Assembly: GCA_002842285.1 (NCBI GenBank)
Contig: PHCJ01000008.1
Span: 1-64,000, forward strand
Length of the DNA stretch: 64,000 nt
Reading direction: 5' to 3'
From: Betaproteobacteria bacterium HGW-Betaproteobacteria-22
GTDB lineage: Bacteria > Pseudomonadota > Gammaproteobacteria > Burkholderiales > Methylophilaceae
Shown: one piece after another, positions 30,009 to 41,944 of the stretch
Numbering within the stretch: position 1 is the stretch's first letter
How the letters are laid out: each line of letters starts with the position of its first letter
Notes under the pieces: model-generated
Told to the model about the DNA's origin: nothing
The model's input: only the letters and a program-made list of their open reading frames with translations
The model's database searches: none
Translations under genes and position numbers: made by a program

Positions 30009-31358
30009 TTATTTACCAATACAAAACTTACTAAAAATTTCACCTAGCAAATCATCAGGCGTAAATTCACCGGTAATGCTCGCCAGCGCCTCTTGCGCCA
30101 AACGCAACTCTTCCGCCACAAGCTCTGCCGCATTGATTTGATGCGCCGCATTCTGCAAACGCAGATTTACCTGATCCAGCGCCTGCAAGTGCCTGGCTCT
30201 CGCCATAAACACGCCTTCCGAATTATCCTGAAAGCCTGCCAGGCTTAATAAGTGATTTTTAAGCAAATCCAACCCTGCGCCTGTTTTAGCAGAAAGATAA
30301 ATATGCGTTGTGTGGTTTTCTTCTGTAATTGCAGGTAGTTCGCCAGCCTGGTCTATCTTGTTGTGCACCCATATTTTTGCAATTCCTTGTGGCAGGCGCT
30401 CTAGAATCGATTTTTCTTTACCGGTAATACCATGAGCTGCGTCTACCAATAATAATGCGATATGAGCCGTTTCTAGAATCGCCCAAGTGCGCGCGATGCC
30501 GAATTTTTCTACTTCATCATCTGTATCGCGCAATCCTGCCGTGTCTACTATGTGCAATGGAACGCCATTAATTTGTATCGCATTTTTTATCGTATCGCGT
30601 GTTGTGCCTGCGATGGGGGTGACGATGGCGACTTCCTCTCCTGCCAGTGCATTCATTAGGCTAGACTTGCCTACATTGGGCTGACCTACTAAGACGACAT
30701 TAATGCCTTCTCGCAGCAAACTGCCTTGTTTGGCCTTGCTGAAGACGGTATTTAACTCCGTGATGATGGACGCCAGTTTTTCGGCTACTCGACCTTGTGT
30801 AATGAAATCAATTTCTTCTTCAGGGAAATCAAGGCAAGCCTCAACATACATACGTAGATCGATGAGTTTCAAGAGTAGGGCATGAATGCGTTGGGAAAAC
30901 TCTCCCGCCAAGGATCGCACAGCACTTTGCGCTGCCTCGATGGTTGCAGCATTAATCACATCCGCCACAGCTTCCGCTTGCGCGAGATCCATTTTCTCGT
31001 TTAGATAGGCACGCCGCGTAAATTCGCCCGGCTCTGCCTGACGTGCGCCTAATGCAATACAGCGTGCCAGTAATATTTGCATCAGTGCAGTGCCACCGTG
31101 CGCCTGAAGTTCTAATACATCCTCACCGGTGTACGAGTGCGGATTGGGATAAAAAATCGCAATGCCGCGGTCTATCAATTGACCGTCGACCTGTCTGAAA
31201 TCTAAATATGCCGCATGGCGCGGCGAAGGGCAGTGGCCCAATATTTGAATGGCAATAGACTGGCTAAGTGCACCTGATACTCTGACAATGCCAATGCCGC
31301 CAGCGCCACTCGCAGTGGCGATGGCGGCGATTGTGTCGGTTGTATTAGTGATGTTCAC
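30009..31358 (-). CDS. mnmE: tRNA modification GTPase MnmE
   Basis: Potassium-activated GTPase that partners MnmG in wobble-uridine modification. 449 residues: N-terminal tetrahydrofolate-binding domain ([21 protein letters not shown]), helical domain, and an inserted G domain with G1 [10 protein letters not shown]3 DTAGLRDT and G4 NKID. The C-terminal FCIGK carries the catalytic Cys. Its start overlaps the yidC stop by 14 bp. Confidence 0.97.
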   Translation of the reverse strand: MNITNTTDTIAAIATASGAGGIGIVRVSGALSQSIAIQILGHCPSPRHAAYLDFRQVDGQLIDRGIAIFYPNPHSYTGEDVLELQAHGGTALMQILLARCIALGARQAEPGEFTRRAYLNEKMDLAQAEAVADVINAATIEAAQSAVRSLAGEFSQRIHALLLKLIDLRMYVEACLDFPEEEIDFITQGRVAEKLASIITELNTVFSKAKQGSLLREGINVVLVGQPNVGKSSLMNALAGEEVAIVTPIAGTTRDTIKNAIQINGVPLHIVDTAGLRDTDDEVEKFGIARTWAILETAHIALLLVDAAHGITGKEKSILERLPQGIAKIWVHNKIDQAGELPAITEENHTTHIYLSAKTGAGLDLLKNHLLSLAGFQDNSEGVFMARARHLQALDQVNLRLQNAAHQINAAELVAEELRLAQEALASITGEFTPDDLLGEIFSKFCIGK

Positions 31359-32997
31359 CTGGTTTTTTAACGTGGCCCTGCTTTTTAGCCACGGTTTCTG
31401 CGTGTATCATTTTGTTCACATACCACTGCTGAGCAATTGATAAAATATTGTTCACCAACCAGTAAAGCACCAAGCCGGCTGGGAAAAAGAAAAAGAAAAT
31501 ACTAAACACAACCGGCATCCAAGTCATGATTTTTGCCTGCATAGGATCTGTAGGCTTAGGATTAAGCTTGGTTTGAATGATCATGGTAGCGCCCATGAGT
31601 AGCGGCAGGATATAGTAAGGGTCGATTGCCTGCAGGTCTTGAATCCATCCAAAAAACGGCGCATGGCGCAACTCTACCGAACCCAGCAACACCCAATAAA
31701 GTGCAATAAAAACAGGCACTTGAATCAATATTGGGAAACAGCCCCCCATAGGGTTGATCTTTTCTGTTTTGTACAAATCCATCATGGCCATTTGCATTTT
31801 TTGGCGATCATCACCAAATTTTTCTTTCATGGATTGCAGGCGCGGTGCAAGCTCGCGCATTTGCGCCATACTGCGATACCCAGAGGCGGATAATTTGAAA
31901 AATACCGCCTTTATAAGAATTGTCAGCAAAATGATGGCCACGCCCCAGTTGCCGACTAAAGAATGAATTTTTGAGAGTAACCAAAATAGCGGTGTGGCAA
32001 TCACGGTAAGCCACCCGTAATCTACGGTGTAGTTTAAGCCCGGCGCTGAAGCTGCCAAATCTTCTTTGGTTTGCGGTCCTGAATACAGGCGTGCCGGAAT
32101 CGTTAAACGCTCACCCGGTGCAATGGTGGTTAAAGTGCTTTTAGTGCCGATTCTGTAAATTTTATCCGTTAATTTTTCGGTATAGAACTTGCGCGTTAAA
32201 TCATTTTGCGGGATCCAGGCGCTGACAAAATAATGCTGCAGCAAACCAACCCAGCCATCTGTAGTGGTGATATTCAGTGGTTCTTTTGCCATGTCGCTAA
32301 ATGCGATCTTTTTAAATTTGGTGCCTTCAGTATAGTAAGAACCACCGGTGAACGTTGGCATAATCTTGGACCCTTGATTGGATTCGCTGTCATGCACAAT
32401 TTGATAATAAACGGCCGGCGTAATCGCGACACCTGACCCGTTATTAATTTCGTAATTCACTTCAATTTCGTAGCGGTTACGGTGGAATGTGTAGATTTTA
32501 TCTACCGCTACGCCATTGCTGTTAGACCAGCTAAGACGCACCTCTAACTTATCCTGACCTTCTTGTAGTGCATATTGATTGGCAGCACTGGTAAACGCTG
32601 CCTGATGAGAGGGTAAGTCCGCACCAATCAAGCCAGTTTGCGCCACATAAAGCATGGGATTGGCTGCATCGTCCAGCAGTAAAAAGTTACCTTTGCTATC
32701 TGCCGCACGGTGCTTGAGTAATTCTAGACGACGTAAGTCACCGCCAACGCTACTGATATTGAGTTTATATACATCGGTCGTTACCGTGATGACTTGGCCT
32801 TCTTTTAACCGATAACCTGATTCCAAAGGCACATCAGCGGCCTGTGAGGGGGCAGCCTCAATCTCGGCTTTAGGTACGCTATCGGCAACCACGGCAGGTG
32901 TCGTTTTAACCGGCGCATTTTGTGATTGCCAGGCATCCCACAGCATTAAAATCGACATTGAAAAAATAACGAATAGTACTAACCTTCTGGTATCCAT
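31345..32997 (-). CDS. yidC: Membrane protein insertase YidC
   Basis: Inserts and folds inner-membrane proteins such as the ATP synthase c subunit. 550 residues: N-terminal membrane helix (about 5-20), the large periplasmic beta domain of Gram-negative YidC (about 50-330), then five conserved helices with [30 protein letters not shown] and the [24 protein letters not shown] segment. The C-terminal tail is Lys/His-rich. Part of the rpmH-rnpA-yidD-yidC-mnmE block. Confidence 0.97.
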   Translation of the reverse strand: MDTRRLVLFVIFSMSILMLWDAWQSQNAPVKTTPAVVADSVPKAEIEAAPSQAADVPLESGYRLKEGQVITVTTDVYKLNISSVGGDLRRLELLKHRAADSKGNFLLLDDAANPMLYVAQTGLIGADLPSHQAAFTSAANQYALQEGQDKLEVRLSWSNSNGVAVDKIYTFHRNRYEIEVNYEINNGSGVAITPAVYYQIVHDSESNQGSKIMPTFTGGSYYTEGTKFKKIAFSDMAKEPLNITTTDGWVGLLQHYFVSAWIPQNDLTRKFYTEKLTDKIYRIGTKSTLTTIAPGERLTIPARLYSGPQTKEDLAASAPGLNYTVDYGWLTVIATPLFWLLSKIHSLVGNWGVAIILLTILIKAVFFKLSASGYRSMAQMRELAPRLQSMKEKFGDDRQKMQMAMMDLYKTEKINPMGGCFPILIQVPVFIALYWVLLGSVELRHAPFFGWIQDLQAIDPYYILPLLMGATMIIQTKLNPKPTDPMQAKIMTWMPVVFSIFFFFFPAGLVLYWLVNNILSIAQQWYVNKMIHAETVAKKQGHVKKPGEHH

Positions 32998-33041
32998 GTT
33001 GTATTGGCTATCTGTATGTAAAATTTACTAATATTAAAAAA

Positions 33042-33251
33042 TCAAGGTATCGGATCATGGCCACCCTCGCACCAGGGATGACAGCGGGCAAGTCTACGTA
33101 CCGTGTAAATGCTGCCACGAATTGAACCATGCTTTTGAATCGCTTCAATAGCATATTGTGAGCAGGTGGGGTAAAAACGGCATTGCTGCCCTAAAAAAGG
33201 GCTTAATAAATACTGATATGTCTTGATCAACCAAATTAACAGGCGTGCCAT
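33042..33251 (-). CDS. yidD: Membrane protein insertion efficiency factor YidD
   Basis: 69-residue amphipathic protein with the family signature YQYLLSPFLGQQCRFYPTCSQYAIEAI and three conserved cysteines. It associates with the inner membrane and assists YidC-dependent insertion. It lies between rnpA and yidC in the universal order. Confidence 0.95.
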   Translation of the reverse strand: MARLLIWLIKTYQYLLSPFLGQQCRFYPTCSQYAIEAIQKHGSIRGSIYTVRRLARCHPWCEGGHDPIP

Positions 33252-33296
33252 GATATTAAAGCCATGATGATAGCAAGAGTGCTATAGTAACAGCTA

Positions 33297-33665
33297 TCAG
33301 CGCGCATGATTAACTTCTGTATGCTGATTAATCTTGAGAATCAGACTATCAAACTCTTTTTTTATTGATAAAAAGTCTTTTTTGCTGAACTTTTTTTGCG
33401 CGCGAATCACCAAATCCACCGGTTTAATCCCTAATAGCTGCGTTCTGAATAGCTCACGCAATACTCTGCGCATATAATTTCTGCCTACTGCACGTTTATC
33501 TATTTTTTTGCCTACAACCAAGCCCAGTCTGGCATGCGTTAATGTATTTGGTTGGTAATGCACGACAAGGTAGTGCGCAAAAATACGTTTGCGGAAATTA
33601 AAAACGGATGAAAATTCATCCGTTTTAATGAGCTTAGCTTGTTTAGCAAATCTAAGCACGCGCAT
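33297..33665 (-). CDS. rnpA: Ribonuclease P protein component
   Basis: Protein subunit of RNase P, which binds the catalytic RNA and pre-tRNA leader. 122 residues, basic, with the signature RLGLVVGKKIDKRAVGRNYMRRVLRE, which contains the RNA-binding RNR-type motif (here GRNYMRR). Downstream of rpmH. The RNase P RNA itself is not in the window. Confidence 0.95.
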   Translation of the reverse strand: MRVLRFAKQAKLIKTDEFSSVFNFRKRIFAHYLVVHYQPNTLTHARLGLVVGKKIDKRAVGRNYMRRVLRELFRTQLLGIKPVDLVIRAQKKFSKKDFLSIKKEFDSLILKINQHTEVNHAR

Positions 33666-33766
33666 TTTTAAATTTTTAATCAGTTAAAAATTTCAATTGC
33701 TGTAATTTATATTGCTTTACAAAAGTGCGCCGCAATTTTAATCAGGCGGCATAACCATTCAGCAAT

Positions 33767-33794
33767 AGTTTTGTAATGTTACCATTACAAAACT
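33767..33794 (-). promoter_or_regulatory. 12-bp stem-loop between rpmH and rnpA
   Basis: Perfect stem AGTTTTGTAATG / CATTACAAAACT with a four-base loop, 4 bp after the rpmH stop codon on the minus strand. No U tract follows, so RNA processing or partial attenuation that lowers rnpA relative to rpmH is more likely than full termination. Confidence 0.55.
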
Positions 33795-33798
33795 GAAA

Positions 33799-33933
33799 TC
33801 ACAGACCTAAGCGTGAGCGGCCTTTAGCGCGACGTGCAGCAATCACAGCACGGCCACCTTTTGTTTTCATGCGAACTAAAAAGCCGTGTGTACGTGCGCG
33901 GCGCACTTTGGATGGTTGATATGTACGTTTCAT
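33799..33933 (-). CDS. rpmH: 50S ribosomal protein L34
   Basis: 44-residue highly basic protein, [20 protein letters not shown] followed by [24 protein letters not shown], a textbook L34. ATG at 33931-33933, stop TGA at 33799-33801. First gene of the rpmH-rnpA-yidD-yidC-mnmE block, divergent from dnaA. Confidence 0.97.
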   Translation of the reverse strand: MKRTYQPSKVRRARTHGFLVRMKTKGGRAVIAARRAKGRSRLGL

Positions 33934-34283
33934 GTGTATCTCCGACGAGCAAAATGCTACAAAGGGCGCTATTAGACACGATAAGCCACTAGATTGTCAA
34001 TGTTTATTTGGCGTTTATTCACTATGTTAAGGTCTTCATTTAATTCAACATTTATTGCGGATGTTTTTTATTTCATAATATTGAAATTGGCTGTGGATAA
34101 GTTTTGCTAAACCAGCTAAAATGGAGCGATCAATTGTGGCTGGCAATAACCGCTATGATTCATAAAAAATAAAATAAAAACAATGCGTTACAATCATTCG
34201 GTCTGCGTTGTTAATATTCTGGGGTGTTGACTCCCGGGGTGTTGAGAGATTGTAATATTTTTAGGTATCTTAAAATACTATTG
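33934..34283. promoter_or_regulatory. Divergent rpmH/dnaA region with one perfect DnaA box
   Basis: AT-rich 350-bp stretch. 34092-34100 is TGTGGATAA, the complement of the perfect DnaA box TTATCCACA. It must hold the rpmH and dnaA promoters; the box may autoregulate dnaA or be part of a split origin with 35742-35976. No ORF seen. Confidence 0.6.
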
Positions 34284-35741
34284 ATGGAAAATTTCTGGCC
34301 TTCTTGTCTTAGTCGCTTTGAGCAAGAGCTTTCTACGCAACAATTTAACACATGGATAAAACCTCTGCGTGCAGTGATTGAGGATGAGTCTTTGCGTGTT
34401 TTTGCGCCTAACCGTTTTGTGATGCAGTGGGTCAAAGATCGTTTTCTTAAAAAAATTGAGCAATTTGCTGATGACCTGAATATCCCCAATATTAAAATTG
34501 AGTTTTTATTGGATGATGTCGCCAGTAATGGTCAAAATAATGCCAAAAAAAGCCATCCTGCAAGCCAAAATGGTTTGGGTATGGAAATACAGGCTACGGA
34601 TGCTAACAATCAGGATTCTCCTGATCACAAGTCAGCTAAAGTAAACCTGAATCTAACACTGAAAAATAATATAAAAAAAACCAGCGCGGCCCAAACCTCT
34701 CAAGCCAACAGGCATGTTGATCATTCAGGACTTAACCCCGCATTTAATTTAGCCAATTATGTGACAGGCCGCGCCAATCAGTTAGCACGTGCTGCCGCTA
34801 TTCAGGTTGCTGAGCATCCAGGCAGTGCCTATAACCCTTTGTTCATTTATGGTGGGGTGGGGTTGGGTAAAACCCATTTACTTCAGGCTATAGGTAATGA
34901 ATTAAAGCTACATAATCCTGAAGCTAAAATCCGCTACTTACACGCTGAGCGTTATGTTTCTGATGTGGTCAAAGCTTATGAACATAAAGCATTTGACGAG
35001 TTTAAACGGCAATATCACTCATTAGATTTATTATTGATTGACGATATTCAGTTTTTTGCAAAAAAAACACGTACGCAAGAAGAGTTTTTTTATGCATTTA
35101 ACTCTTTGATAGAGGCTAAAAAACAAATCGTCATTACCTGTGATACTTACCCTAAGGAAATCGCAGATGTTGATGAGCGCTTAAGAACCCGTTTTAGCTG
35201 GGGATTAACGGTTGCTGTAGAACCGCCAGAACTTGAAATGCGTGTGGCTATCCTATTAAAAAAAGCTGAAGCGGTTAAGTTAAACTTACCAGAAGATGTG
35301 GCCTTCTTTATTGCAAAGCAGATCAGATCGAGTGTACGTGAGTTGGAAGGTGCTTTAAATCGCATTATAGCGATGGCTAAATTCACAGGCCATGCCATTG
35401 ATGTTAATTTAGCAAAAGATGCATTACGTGATTTAATTGCTGTGCGCGGCAGGCAGGTGACCATGGAAAATATTCAAAAAACCGTGGCGGATTATTACAA
35501 AATTAAAGTCGCTGAAATGTATAGCAAAAAAAGAACACGTAATTTTGCCAGACCCAGGCAAGTTGCAATGGCATTGGCGCGTGAACTTACCAATCATAGC
35601 TTTCCTGAGATTGGTGAGGCTTTTGGAGGGCGCCATCACACTACGGTGATGCATGCGTGTGATGAGATAGATAACTTAAGACAAAATGACCCTACGCTTG
35701 CCAGAGATATTGGTTTTTTGATTCAGGTGATTCGTGATTAA
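34284..35741 (+). CDS. dnaA: Chromosomal replication initiator DnaA
   Basis: AAA+ initiator of 485 residues. Domain I begins MENFWPSCLSRFEQELSTQQFNTWI. Domain II is a variable Asn/Ser/Lys-rich linker (about 85-150). Domain III has Walker A GGVGLGKTHL and Walker B LLIDDIQFF. Domain IV has the DNA-binding signature RPRQVAMALARELT and GRHHTTVMHAC. I place the start at 34284, where homology begins; a frame from 34224 exists but its first 20 residues are not DnaA-like. The Shine-Dalgarno site is weak at either start. Confidence 0.97.
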   Translation: MENFWPSCLSRFEQELSTQQFNTWIKPLRAVIEDESLRVFAPNRFVMQWVKDRFLKKIEQFADDLNIPNIKIEFLLDDVASNGQNNAKKSHPASQNGLGMEIQATDANNQDSPDHKSAKVNLNLTLKNNIKKTSAAQTSQANRHVDHSGLNPAFNLANYVTGRANQLARAAAIQVAEHPGSAYNPLFIYGGVGLGKTHLLQAIGNELKLHNPEAKIRYLHAERYVSDVVKAYEHKAFDEFKRQYHSLDLLLIDDIQFFAKKTRTQEEFFYAFNSLIEAKKQIVITCDTYPKEIADVDERLRTRFSWGLTVAVEPPELEMRVAILLKKAEAVKLNLPEDVAFFIAKQIRSSVRELEGALNRIIAMAKFTGHAIDVNLAKDALRDLIAVRGRQVTMENIQKTVADYYKIKVAEMYSKKRTRNFARPRQVAMALARELTNHSFPEIGEAFGGRHHTTVMHACDEIDNLRQNDPTLARDIGFLIQVIRD

Positions 35742-35976
35742 ATTAAAAAAATGAAAAGTTAAGTTAAGGATTGCTTGTGGATAATTTAAGGATAAAGTCG
35801 TATTAATTCATTTAATTAAATTTAATCAACAAATCATCCACACTAGACTGGACTTAAAACCAAGGTGTAAAAAAAAATTTAACTCATTGATTTTTTAATT
35901 AATTATCCTGTTATACACAAAAAGTCATCACATTATTATTGTTATTATTTATATATATATTATTTAGGTTATAAAG
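35742..35976. other. oriC: Probable oriC (dnaA-dnaN intergenic region)
   Basis: Very AT-rich 235 bp with a perfect DnaA box in reverse (TGTGGATAA, 35776-35784) and two one-mismatch boxes, TCATCCACA (35834-35842) and TTATACACA (35911-35919), followed by a TATATATATATATTATTTA stretch that could unwind. Gene direction switches around this locus, and parS sites and dnaA/dnaN/gyrB surround it. Confidence 0.7.
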
Positions 35977-37077
35977 ATGAATATACAAATCAATCGTGAA
36001 ACACTACTGAAACCATTAACTTCAGTAACCAGTATTGTTGAAAAAAGACACACCTTGCCTATTTTGTCCAATCTACTATTAGAAGCTAAACAAAATAAAA
36101 TTCATCTCACCGCAACTGATTTAGAAATGCAAATTTCACTGACCGTTGATACAGCCACCACAGGAGATTTTGCAACGACACTTTCTGCAAAAAAACTATT
36201 GGATATTTGCAGATCGTTGCCTGAAAGCGCAGAACTTAATATGGCAACGAACGATAGCCGTATTACGGTAAAAGCCGTGAAAAGCCGGTTTAACCTGCAA
36301 ACATTACCAGCGGCTGATTACCCGGTTATGACCAAAACAAACAATGAAGCGACACTCGTTGTGATTAGTCAAAGCCAGTTGAAAGACCTGTTTAAGCAAG
36401 TTGAGTTTGCAATGGCGCAACAGGATATTCGATATTACCTGAACGGTTTGTTATTTGAAGTCATCGGCAATCGACTGAATATAGTTGGTACTGATGGACA
36501 CCGCTTGAGTTTCACATCTACAGAACTAGAAAAAAATTATGAAAAACAAGAGGTTATACTACCTCGTAAGACGGTGATAGAGCTAATTAAATTGCTGGAA
36601 GACAGTGATGATTTGGTTAACATTGAAATATCAAGCAATCAGGTAAACTTTAATTTTTCCAATATCAAATTAATCTCAAAAGTGATCGACGGTAAATTTC
36701 CCGATTACAATCGGGTTATCCCTATAGGGCATCAGAATGCATTTACAACCGAAAGAGTGAACGTATTACTTGCGATGCAACGTGCATCTATCTTATCTAA
36801 TGAAAAATACCGTGGAATACGTATGGTTCTCAATCTAAATAATTTAAAATTAATAAGTACCAATAGTGACCAGGAAGAAGCAGAAGAAGAGCTCGAGATC
36901 AATTACACAGGCGACGCACTGGACATTGGTTTTAATGTAACTTATTTAATTGATGTTTTAAATAATACCAATAGCGACCAGATTACATTTTCATTTGCAG
37001 ATGCAAACAGCAGCTGCCTAGTCACTATACCAAACAATGTTGACTATAAATATGTTGTGATGCCTATGCGTATTTGA
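35977..37077 (+). CDS. dnaN: DNA polymerase III beta subunit (sliding clamp)
   Basis: 366-residue clamp made of three similar domains; the N-terminal INRETLLKPLTSVTSIVEKRHTLPILSNLLLEA and the C-terminal YKYVVMPMRI are standard. Tethers the replicative polymerase to DNA. Located directly after the origin, upstream of gyrB. There is no recF between dnaN and gyrB, as in several betaproteobacteria. Confidence 0.97.
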   Translation: MNIQINRETLLKPLTSVTSIVEKRHTLPILSNLLLEAKQNKIHLTATDLEMQISLTVDTATTGDFATTLSAKKLLDICRSLPESAELNMATNDSRITVKAVKSRFNLQTLPAADYPVMTKTNNEATLVVISQSQLKDLFKQVEFAMAQQDIRYYLNGLLFEVIGNRLNIVGTDGHRLSFTSTELEKNYEKQEVILPRKTVIELIKLLEDSDDLVNIEISSNQVNFNFSNIKLISKVIDGKFPDYNRVIPIGHQNAFTTERVNVLLAMQRASILSNEKYRGIRMVLNLNNLKLISTNSDQEEAEEELEINYTGDALDIGFNVTYLIDVLNNTNSDQITFSFADANSSCLVTIPNNVDYKYVVMPMRI

Positions 37078-37086
37078 ATTAGGTAA

Positions 37087-39558
<2,472 letters not shown>

Positions 39559-39615
39559 ATGTAGGTTCTCTCTAAAGCCGAGATAATTCGCAAAAAGTGA
39601 GATATTGAGAGAATT

Positions 39616-39641
39616 AAAAAAAGCCCGAAAGGGCTTTTTAT
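39616..39641 (+). terminator. Intrinsic terminator of gyrB
   Basis: AAAAAGCCC gaaa GGGCTTTTT hairpin with a T tail, about 60 bp after the gyrB stop codon. Confidence 0.85.
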
Positions 39642-39659
39642 TGACATTTAAATGCTGTA

Positions 39660-39693
39660 CGCCTATATATACATACATGCGTACGTATAGGCG
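39660..39693. promoter_or_regulatory. Operator-like inverted repeat of the vapBC remnant
   Basis: CGCCTATA ... TATAGGCG arms (8 bp each) around an 18-base AT/CG-alternating centre, 8 bp before the antitoxin ATG, where toxin-antitoxin operons normally carry their autoregulatory operator. Confidence 0.5.
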
Positions 39694-39701
39694 ATTGAGT
39701 C

Positions 39702-40196
39702 ATGTCACAATTACATTTTTACGTGCCTGACGAGGTTGAAATGCAAATACGCATGAAAGTAAAACAGGCGAATTTACCACTTTCTTAGTATCTTGCAGAG
39801 CTTGTTACGCGCGACAGGCGCACAGAATCAATGGCCGGCAGGTTATTTTGCGCTATTCAATGCATGGCAATGCGAGCCACAGGCAAGACCATCTGAATTA
39901 GCGCTCGAAACAAGGTGGAGCTGTTGTTTGATGCGCTGTGCAGTGAACAAAAAGAAAATAATCTGCAACTGTTAAACAAGTTATTTGCGCCATTACATAG
40001 CGTTGAGTTTGACGATAGCGCCGGCGAACATTACGCACATATACGCGCAGACCTCACAGCCCAAGGTAGTTTAATCGGCGCGAATGATTTAATGATCGCT
40101 GCAATTACACGCGCCAATAATGCAACACGCATTACCCACAAAGCTGGTGAGTTTAGCAGAGTGCAAGGTCTGCAAATTGAAGACCGGGAAGTTTAA
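39702..40196 (+). pseudogene. Decayed VapBC-type toxin-antitoxin module (antitoxin-toxin fusion remnant)
   Basis: The ATG at 39702 opens a ribbon-helix-helix-like antitoxin (MSQLHFYVPDEVEMQIRMK, then VKQANLPLS), stopped by TAG at 39786 where Lys would be expected; the frame resumes YLAELVTRD. After an apparent 2-bp loss near 39813 it continues as QWPAGYFALFNAWQCEPQARP, the usual antitoxin tail. From about 39912 the sequence is the C-terminal two thirds of a PIN-domain VapC (VELLFDAL, AEHYAHIRADL, GANDLMIAAITRANNATRIT), ending TAA 40194-40196. The first 50 or so toxin residues, with the first catalytic Asp, are missing, so the module should be inactive as a toxin. Confidence 0.75.
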
Positions 40197-40478
40197 TTAT
40201 TTTCGCGTATGCGAAAATGAGGCTGAAGAAAAAACATGGTAATTATTTACTAGCCTAACTTTGATAAGGTGCATAACTTGAGAAAAAACAGATGTTACGT
40301 TTTGATTTCACCCCATTTTAGTGGATTGGGTTAGGTAAGGTAATCACTTTAAGAACAGTCCAGCTTTGCGGGGCCACCTCTCTTTGTTGTGGTTTACACT
40401 AAACGGAAAGAGAACCTAAAAAATTTTTAGGTTCGCATACGCTAGACAATTTCCAAAACTCTATATTTTGAGCACATT
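40197..40478 (+). promoter_or_regulatory. narX upstream region with palindromes
   Basis: 280 bp before narX. 40200-40219 has an ATTTTCGC gtat GCGAAAAT hairpin directly after the toxin remnant. 40412-40434 is a perfect 23-bp palindrome with 11-bp arms (GAACCTAAAAA and TTTTTAGGTTC), ending 44 bp before the narX ATG. It could be an operator, or a terminator for read-through from the left. No FNR-type box seen. Confidence 0.45.
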
Positions 40479-41939
40479 ATGATTAGCTTAAAAATCAAAG
40501 CGAAAATTATCGGGCTCTTGGTATTTTATTTTGTAGTGGCTTTGATTGCGATAGGCTCAACGTTGCTTGTGTCCTGGCGCTTGGAGGGGGGAGCCGCTGC
40601 GATTAATGATGCCGGGCGTGAGCGTATGCGCTCGTATCGCATTGCCTATTTGCTGGAACAGTATGTGAAGGTGCAACAGCTTACAGATGCCAGAGAGCAA
40701 TTGCGCAGCGACATTCAATACGAGATGAATTTGTTTGAAAACACGCTCAGTGAATTGGAGTTTGGTAATCCGGCACGCCCGCTCTTTTTGCCCAAGGATG
40801 TGAATGTGCGCGCGCAGATGGTGCAGTTGCGCCGGTCATGGCAGGATGAAATTCGACCTGAAATCATGCAGATTCTTGCCAGCTCAAGTATGGATGAGCA
40901 AAAATCCGATCTGATTAATTACCGGCCTATGCTAGAGCGCTACGTGGCCGGCATTAACGAACTGGTGACCATGGTGGAGCAGAGTAATGCCCACGCGACT
41001 GCACTGCTGCGCTTTTTGCAGATAGCGCTGGTCAGTTTGGCGCTGGTGGGTACCGTGGTGCTGGTTTACCTGTTTTCGCATATGGTAGTTCGGCCTGTAA
41101 CGCAGCTACGTGAAGGGATCAAGCGTATGGCAAGTGCAGATTTTGATGTGCGCTTACCTGTGACCAGTCAGGATGAGTTGGGTGAACTGGCAATCGGTTT
41201 TAATAGTATGGCAAATCAGTTGCAGGATATTTATGCCACGCTGGAGCAGCGGGTAGAAGAAAAATCACGCAGTATCGAAGCTAAAAATAAAGAGCTCGCA
41301 GCACTTGATAAGGAAATGGCTGTTTCTGAAGAGCGCAACCTTCTGGCGCAGGAACTGCATGACAGCATTGCACAGTCGCTGGCTTTTCTGAATATACAGG
41401 TTCAGTTGTTACAAGAAGATTTGCAGCAAAACCGTAGCGCAGATGCGATGAAAAGTCTGGTGCAGATTCGTGAGGGCGTGCAGGAAAGCTATGACGACGT
41501 ACGTGAGTTACTGGTGCATTTCCGCACCCGCATTGGCAGTACCGATCTGGAAACTGCCCTGCGCATCGCACTCGAAAAATTTGAAGGGCAGACGGGGATT
41601 GAAACTGTCTTTAATACGCAGGGCAGTGCGCCGGAACTGCAGCCCGAGCACGTGCTGCAGATTATGCATATTGTGCAGGAGTCGCTTTCTAATGTGCGTA
41701 AACATGCCAAAGCCTGCCGCGTTGACGTGGAATTGTCCTGTGCAGAGCAGTGTAAGATTGATATTCGCGATAACGGCGCCGGTTTTGATACCTCGCGGGA
41801 CGCAGGAGACAGTCATGTGGGGCTGCGGATTATGCGTGAGCGTGCCCATCGCGTAGGTGCAGAATTATCTTTTGAATCTGCGCCGACAAAAGGAACGCAC
41901 ATTTGCCTTATACTTCCTGAAAACCAGCCAGAAAAATAG
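40479..41939 (+). CDS. narX: Nitrate/nitrite sensor histidine kinase NarX
   Basis: 486-residue membrane sensor kinase. Membrane helix (about 10-30), periplasmic domain with the nitrate-binding P-box-like INDAGRERMRSYRIAYLL, second helix (about 175-198), HAMP, coiled coil, then HisKA_3 (LAQELHDSIAQSLAFL, with the phospho-His) and HATPase_c (DIRDNGAGFD, GLRIMRERAHRVGA). It pairs with NarL, encoded five bases downstream. Its position next to nar and nos operons supports a role in nitrate-responsive control of both. Confidence 0.92.
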   Translation: MISLKIKAKIIGLLVFYFVVALIAIGSTLLVSWRLEGGAAAINDAGRERMRSYRIAYLLEQYVKVQQLTDAREQLRSDIQYEMNLFENTLSELEFGNPARPLFLPKDVNVRAQMVQLRRSWQDEIRPEIMQILASSSMDEQKSDLINYRPMLERYVAGINELVTMVEQSNAHATALLRFLQIALVSLALVGTVVLVYLFSHMVVRPVTQLREGIKRMASADFDVRLPVTSQDELGELAIGFNSMANQLQDIYATLEQRVEEKSRSIEAKNKELAALDKEMAVSEERNLLAQELHDSIAQSLAFLNIQVQLLQEDLQQNRSADAMKSLVQIREGVQESYDDVRELLVHFRTRIGSTDLETALRIALEKFEGQTGIETVFNTQGSAPELQPEHVLQIMHIVQESLSNVRKHAKACRVDVELSCAEQCKIDIRDNGAGFDTSRDAGDSHVGLRIMRERAHRVGAELSFESAPTKGTHICLILPENQPEK

Positions 41940-41944
41940 ATCAT

